Below are positions 7,128 to 9,231 of a stretch of 9,231 nucleotides of DNA, one piece after another (the stretch's first letter is position 1; each line of letters begins with the position of its first letter). Origin of the DNA: an uncultured Bacillota bacterium (GTDB lineage: Bacteria; Bacillota; Clostridia; UBA1381). Position numbers and translations under genes: made by a program. The DNA is taken from the NCBI GenBank assembly GCA_949297205.1, contig CASFSH010000008.1, forward strand, positions 1 to 9,231, given 5' to 3'. A model generated the notes under the pieces. It was not told the DNA's origin, ran no database searches, and saw only the letters and a program-made list of their open reading frames with translations.

Positions 7128-7712
7128 TTATATGTATCTCTGTACGGCATAATCAACAGCCGTAATATTTATATCGTGAAATTTTTCGGGAATTTTAAAC
7201 TTTATGGCTTTTTTTAATTCATCAATGCCGATTGACAGTTTATTTGTTTTTGCCGCAACTGCAAGAAGTGCAATATTTAAAACTTTATTTGAATTACATT
7301 TATTGCATATATCGTTCCCGTCAACAATAATAAGATTTTTGACATTTTTTTTCAAATAGTCAAACATTTCATTTTCATCATACTGTGCACCGAAATTTGC
7401 GGTAGTGGGCATAACCGCTTTATTATTTACAATTACAACACCGTCGGGAGAAAGATAGTCAAGACAACGTACGGCTTCGCCGGGCTCAAAGGCTATTAAA
7501 ACCTGTGCGGTATGTTTTGCAATAATGGGAGAATTTATATTATCTCCGCACCTTACATGGCTTACAACACTTCCGCCTCGTTGTGCCATACCTATCGTTT
7601 CGCTTGTTCTGACATTCATGTTTTTCTGCATTGCAGCATATGCAATTAGTTTAGATGCAAGCACGGTCCCCTGACCGCCGACGCCGCAGAGTAAACAATT
7701 ATATGTGTTCAT
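7128..7712 (-). CDS. iorB: Indolepyruvate:ferredoxin oxidoreductase, beta subunit (gamma-domain protein)
   Basis: The product is 194 residues, a normal length for IorB. It is the pyruvate/ketoisovalerate oxidoreductase gamma-type domain: CGVGGQGTVLASKLIA at residues 9-24 is the family signature, followed by SETIGMAQRGGSVVSHVR (37-54) and AFEPGEAVRCLDYL (74-87). With IorA it forms the enzyme that oxidatively decarboxylates aryl-pyruvates (indolepyruvate, phenylpyruvate, 4-hydroxyphenylpyruvate) with CoA and oxidised ferredoxin to aryl-acetyl-CoA, CO2 and reduced ferredoxin, usually in fermentation of aromatic amino acids. AGG at 7720-7722 lies 7 nt before the ATG, with AAAGGA just upstream as an alternative. 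iorA lies upstream on the same strand, but with a 145-nt gap, longer than usual for this pair. Assignment is strong by signature and by neighbour; substrate range is inferred. Confidence 0.93.
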   Translation of the reverse strand: MNTYNCLLCGVGGQGTVLASKLIAYAAMQKNMNVRTSETIGMAQRGGSVVSHVRCGDNINSPIIAKHTAQVLIAFEPGEAVRCLDYLSPDGVVIVNNKAVMPTTANFGAQYDENEMFDYLKKNVKNLIIVDGNDICNKCNSNKVLNIALLAVAAKTNKLSIGIDELKKAIKFKIPEKFHDINITAVDYAVQRYI

Positions 7713-7755
7713 ATATTAACCTATTCCTTTCATTAATTACAATAGGATTATTAAT

Positions 7756-7761
7756 ATTATA
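7756..7761 (-). promoter_or_regulatory. Possible -10 element in the iorA-iorB gap
   Basis: On the - strand this reads TATAAT, a perfect -10 hexamer, 43 nt upstream of the iorB ATG. No good -35 hexamer is found at the right distance, and the whole gap (7713-7857) is very AT-rich, so a chance match is likely. If real, iorB and the genes after it could be transcribed separately from iorA. Confidence 0.2.
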
Positions 7762-7857
7762 ACTGTTTAGTATGTTTAATATAATATAGTCATAATATTT
7801 AGTTTGGTTTAAACTGATGTAATATAGTTCAAAAACAATACCTTGAAAACAACATTT

Positions 7858-9231
7858 TTATTCTATGGCATTTACAGGGCATATCTGCATACATAATCCG
7901 CAGCCTGTACATAAGCCTTTTTCAATAATAACACCTTTATCGGTATAAACCAATGCAGGACATCCTATTTCATTTATACATTTTTTACATTTTATACATT
8001 TATTATTAACTGTCAAATATTTTTGGGGTTTTGAAACTGCAATACACGGAGCTTTGAATATAATAGCTTTTACTCCGGGCAAAGCTGCGGCTTCCTTTAC
8101 TGCGTTGACCGATTCTTCAAGATTAAAAGGATTTACCGTTTTAATATATTCTAAACCTATACCTTCCAGTATTTTTTCAATGCTTATTTTATTTACTATA
8201 TCACCCATCATTGTGACTCCTGTTCCGGGATGGGGCTGTTGACCGGTCATAGCTGTTGTGGAGTTATCGAGGACTATAAGCACAATTTCAGTGTTGTTGT
8301 ATACTGCATTAATAACTCCTGTTATACCGGAAGCAAAAAATGTTGAGTCGCCTATAAAGGAAAAGTTTACTGTATCGGAATCAATGCGGTGTATTCCTTG
8401 TGCAATTGTCACATCCGCCCCCATGCAAAGACAGGTATCAACCATATCAAGGGGCATTGCATTTCCTAAAGTATAACAGCCTATATCTCCGGAAAAGACT
8501 GCTTTTTTGCCTTTCATTGCTTTTTTAACTGCATAAAAAGAAGCTCTGTGCGGGCATCCTGCACATAAAACCGGAGGTCGTACCGGCAGATTAACATCGG
8601 GTTTATAAATTTTTTCACTGTAATCAATGCCCAGAAAATCCGCAATATATCCCATTATACTTTCAACCGTATTTTCTCCGGCAACAGGACTGTTATCAGT
8701 ATATTTGCCGAATATATTACATTGGAGATTATATTTGCCGCATAGGAAAATAAGTTCTCTTTCAATAACCGGGTCAAGTTCTTCGCAAACGAGGATTTTG
8801 TCGGCAGAACGTATAAAATCAACAGCAAGCTTTTCGGGAAACGGATGAGGAGTACCCACTTTAAATATTTTTACTTTATCCCATGCATTAAGCGTTTCCA
8901 CTGCTTCGCAAACATAAGCATAGCTTATTCCGCCGCAGGCAATTCCGATTTTGCCTGTACCGTTTATAAAATTAAATTTACTTTCACAAAATTGCTTTGA
9001 TAATTCATCGTATCTTTTTTCAATTCTTATATGATTCATATAAGAAGTTTTGGGGAATATAACCCAACGCATTGTATCCTTTACAAATCCGTCGGGGATA
9101 TGTATTATTTTATTATCCTTAACCTTAACCGAGGCACAGGCATGACAAACTCTTGTAGTGGGGCGAAGTATAACAGGAGTATTATATTTTTCGCTTATTT
9201 CAAATGCTTCAAAAACCATTTCATAAGCCTC
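7858..9231 (-). CDS. iorA: Indolepyruvate:ferredoxin oxidoreductase, alpha subunit (5' end outside window)
   Basis: The frame stays open to the window edge: four codons (EAYE) precede the Met at 9217-9219, which is internal. The visible 457 residues are the C-terminal part of a protein usually near 600 residues. Counting from the edge, the piece begins at the end of the pyrimidine-binding domain (TPVILRPTTRVCHA), then a transketolase C-like domain, then a thiamine-diphosphate domain from about 215 with CAGCPHR (223-229), GDIGCYTLG (248-256) and GDSTFF (294-299) followed by Asn323 for the Mg/ThDP site. The C-terminus carries two [4Fe-4S] motifs: Cys412, 415, 418, 424 with a five-residue last spacing, and Cys441, 444, 447, 451 with the standard CxxCxxCxxxCP. 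It is the catalytic subunit for ferredoxin-linked decarboxylation of aryl-pyruvates, partner of iorB. Fully conserved motifs suggest an active enzyme. Confidence 0.95.
   Translation of the reverse strand, partial: EAYEMVFEAFEISEKYNTPVILRPTTRVCHACASVKVKDNKIIHIPDGFVKDTMRWVIFPKTSYMNHIRIEKRYDELSKQFCESKFNFINGTGKIGIACGGISYAYVCEAVETLNAWDKVKIFKVGTPHPFPEKLAVDFIRSADKILVCEELDPVIERELIFLCGKYNLQCNIFGKYTDNSPVAGENTVESIMGYIADFLGIDYSEKIYKPDVNLPVRPPVLCAGCPHRASFYAVKKAMKGKKAVFSGDIGCYTLGNAMPLDMVDTCLCMGADVTIAQGIHRIDSDTVNFSFIGDSTFFASGITGVINAVYNNTEIVLIVLDNSTTAMTGQQPHPGTGVTMMGDIVNKISIEKILEGIGLEYIKTVNPFNLEESVNAVKEAAALPGVKAIIFKAPCIAVSKPQKYLTVNNKCIKCKKCINEIGCPALVYTDKGVIIEKGLCTGCGLCMQICPVNAIE

Noticed and set aside
8054..8848. 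Several 60-75 codon open frames on the + strand opposite iorA
   Set aside because: They are antisense to conserved thiamine-diphosphate and domain motifs of IorA and lack start signals.
1..9231. CRISPR array, tRNA/rRNA genes, insertion sequences or phage genes
   Set aside because: No regularly spaced repeats, no tRNA-like or rRNA sequence and no transposase, integrase or phage motifs were seen on either strand.

Overview
The window is AT-rich, with strong AGGAGG-type ribosome binding sites, an S-layer-homology (SLH) protein, other exported proteins and a ferredoxin-dependent 2-oxoacid oxidoreductase. Together these point to an anaerobic low-GC Gram-positive bacterium, most likely a member of the Clostridia. 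This is inferred from gene content and style; no rRNA or other phylogenetic marker is present.

Left part (1-2032, + strand). The window opens inside an unrecognised gene whose C-terminal 250 codons are visible (2-754). A small secreted protein made almost only of SLH repeats follows (792-1460). Next comes a 185-nt spacer with a good sigma-A-type promoter and a short piece that looks like the decayed tail of another gene (about 1530-1613). A 128-residue membrane-anchored hypothetical protein closes this part (1646-2032). A perfect 12-bp hairpin at 2047-2076 separates it from the convergent genes on the right.

Right part (2083-9231, - strand, so transcribed from right to left). In transcription order: iorA (indolepyruvate:ferredoxin oxidoreductase alpha subunit, 5' end outside the window), iorB (gamma-domain subunit), a KtrA/TrkA-type RCK protein, a 1043-residue homologue of the carbamoyl-phosphate synthetase large subunit, and a secreted protein with an Asp/Asn-rich linker. 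Gaps are 145, 35, 64 and 53 nt. The last four genes could form one transcript, possibly with its own promoter in front of iorB.

The most notable item is the CarB-like protein. It keeps the full CarB domain order, including a well-preserved C-terminal MGS-like effector domain. However, residues that bind metal, ATP and phosphate in both ATP-grasp halves are replaced, the hallmark VDTCAAEF segment of the central region is missing, and no carA is visible. It is an uninterrupted frame, so it looks like a maintained, repurposed paralogue and not a decaying gene. IorA and IorB would convert aryl-pyruvates from aromatic amino acids to aryl-acetyl-CoA with reduction of ferredoxin. How the RCK protein and the CarB-like protein relate to that is not known from the sequence.
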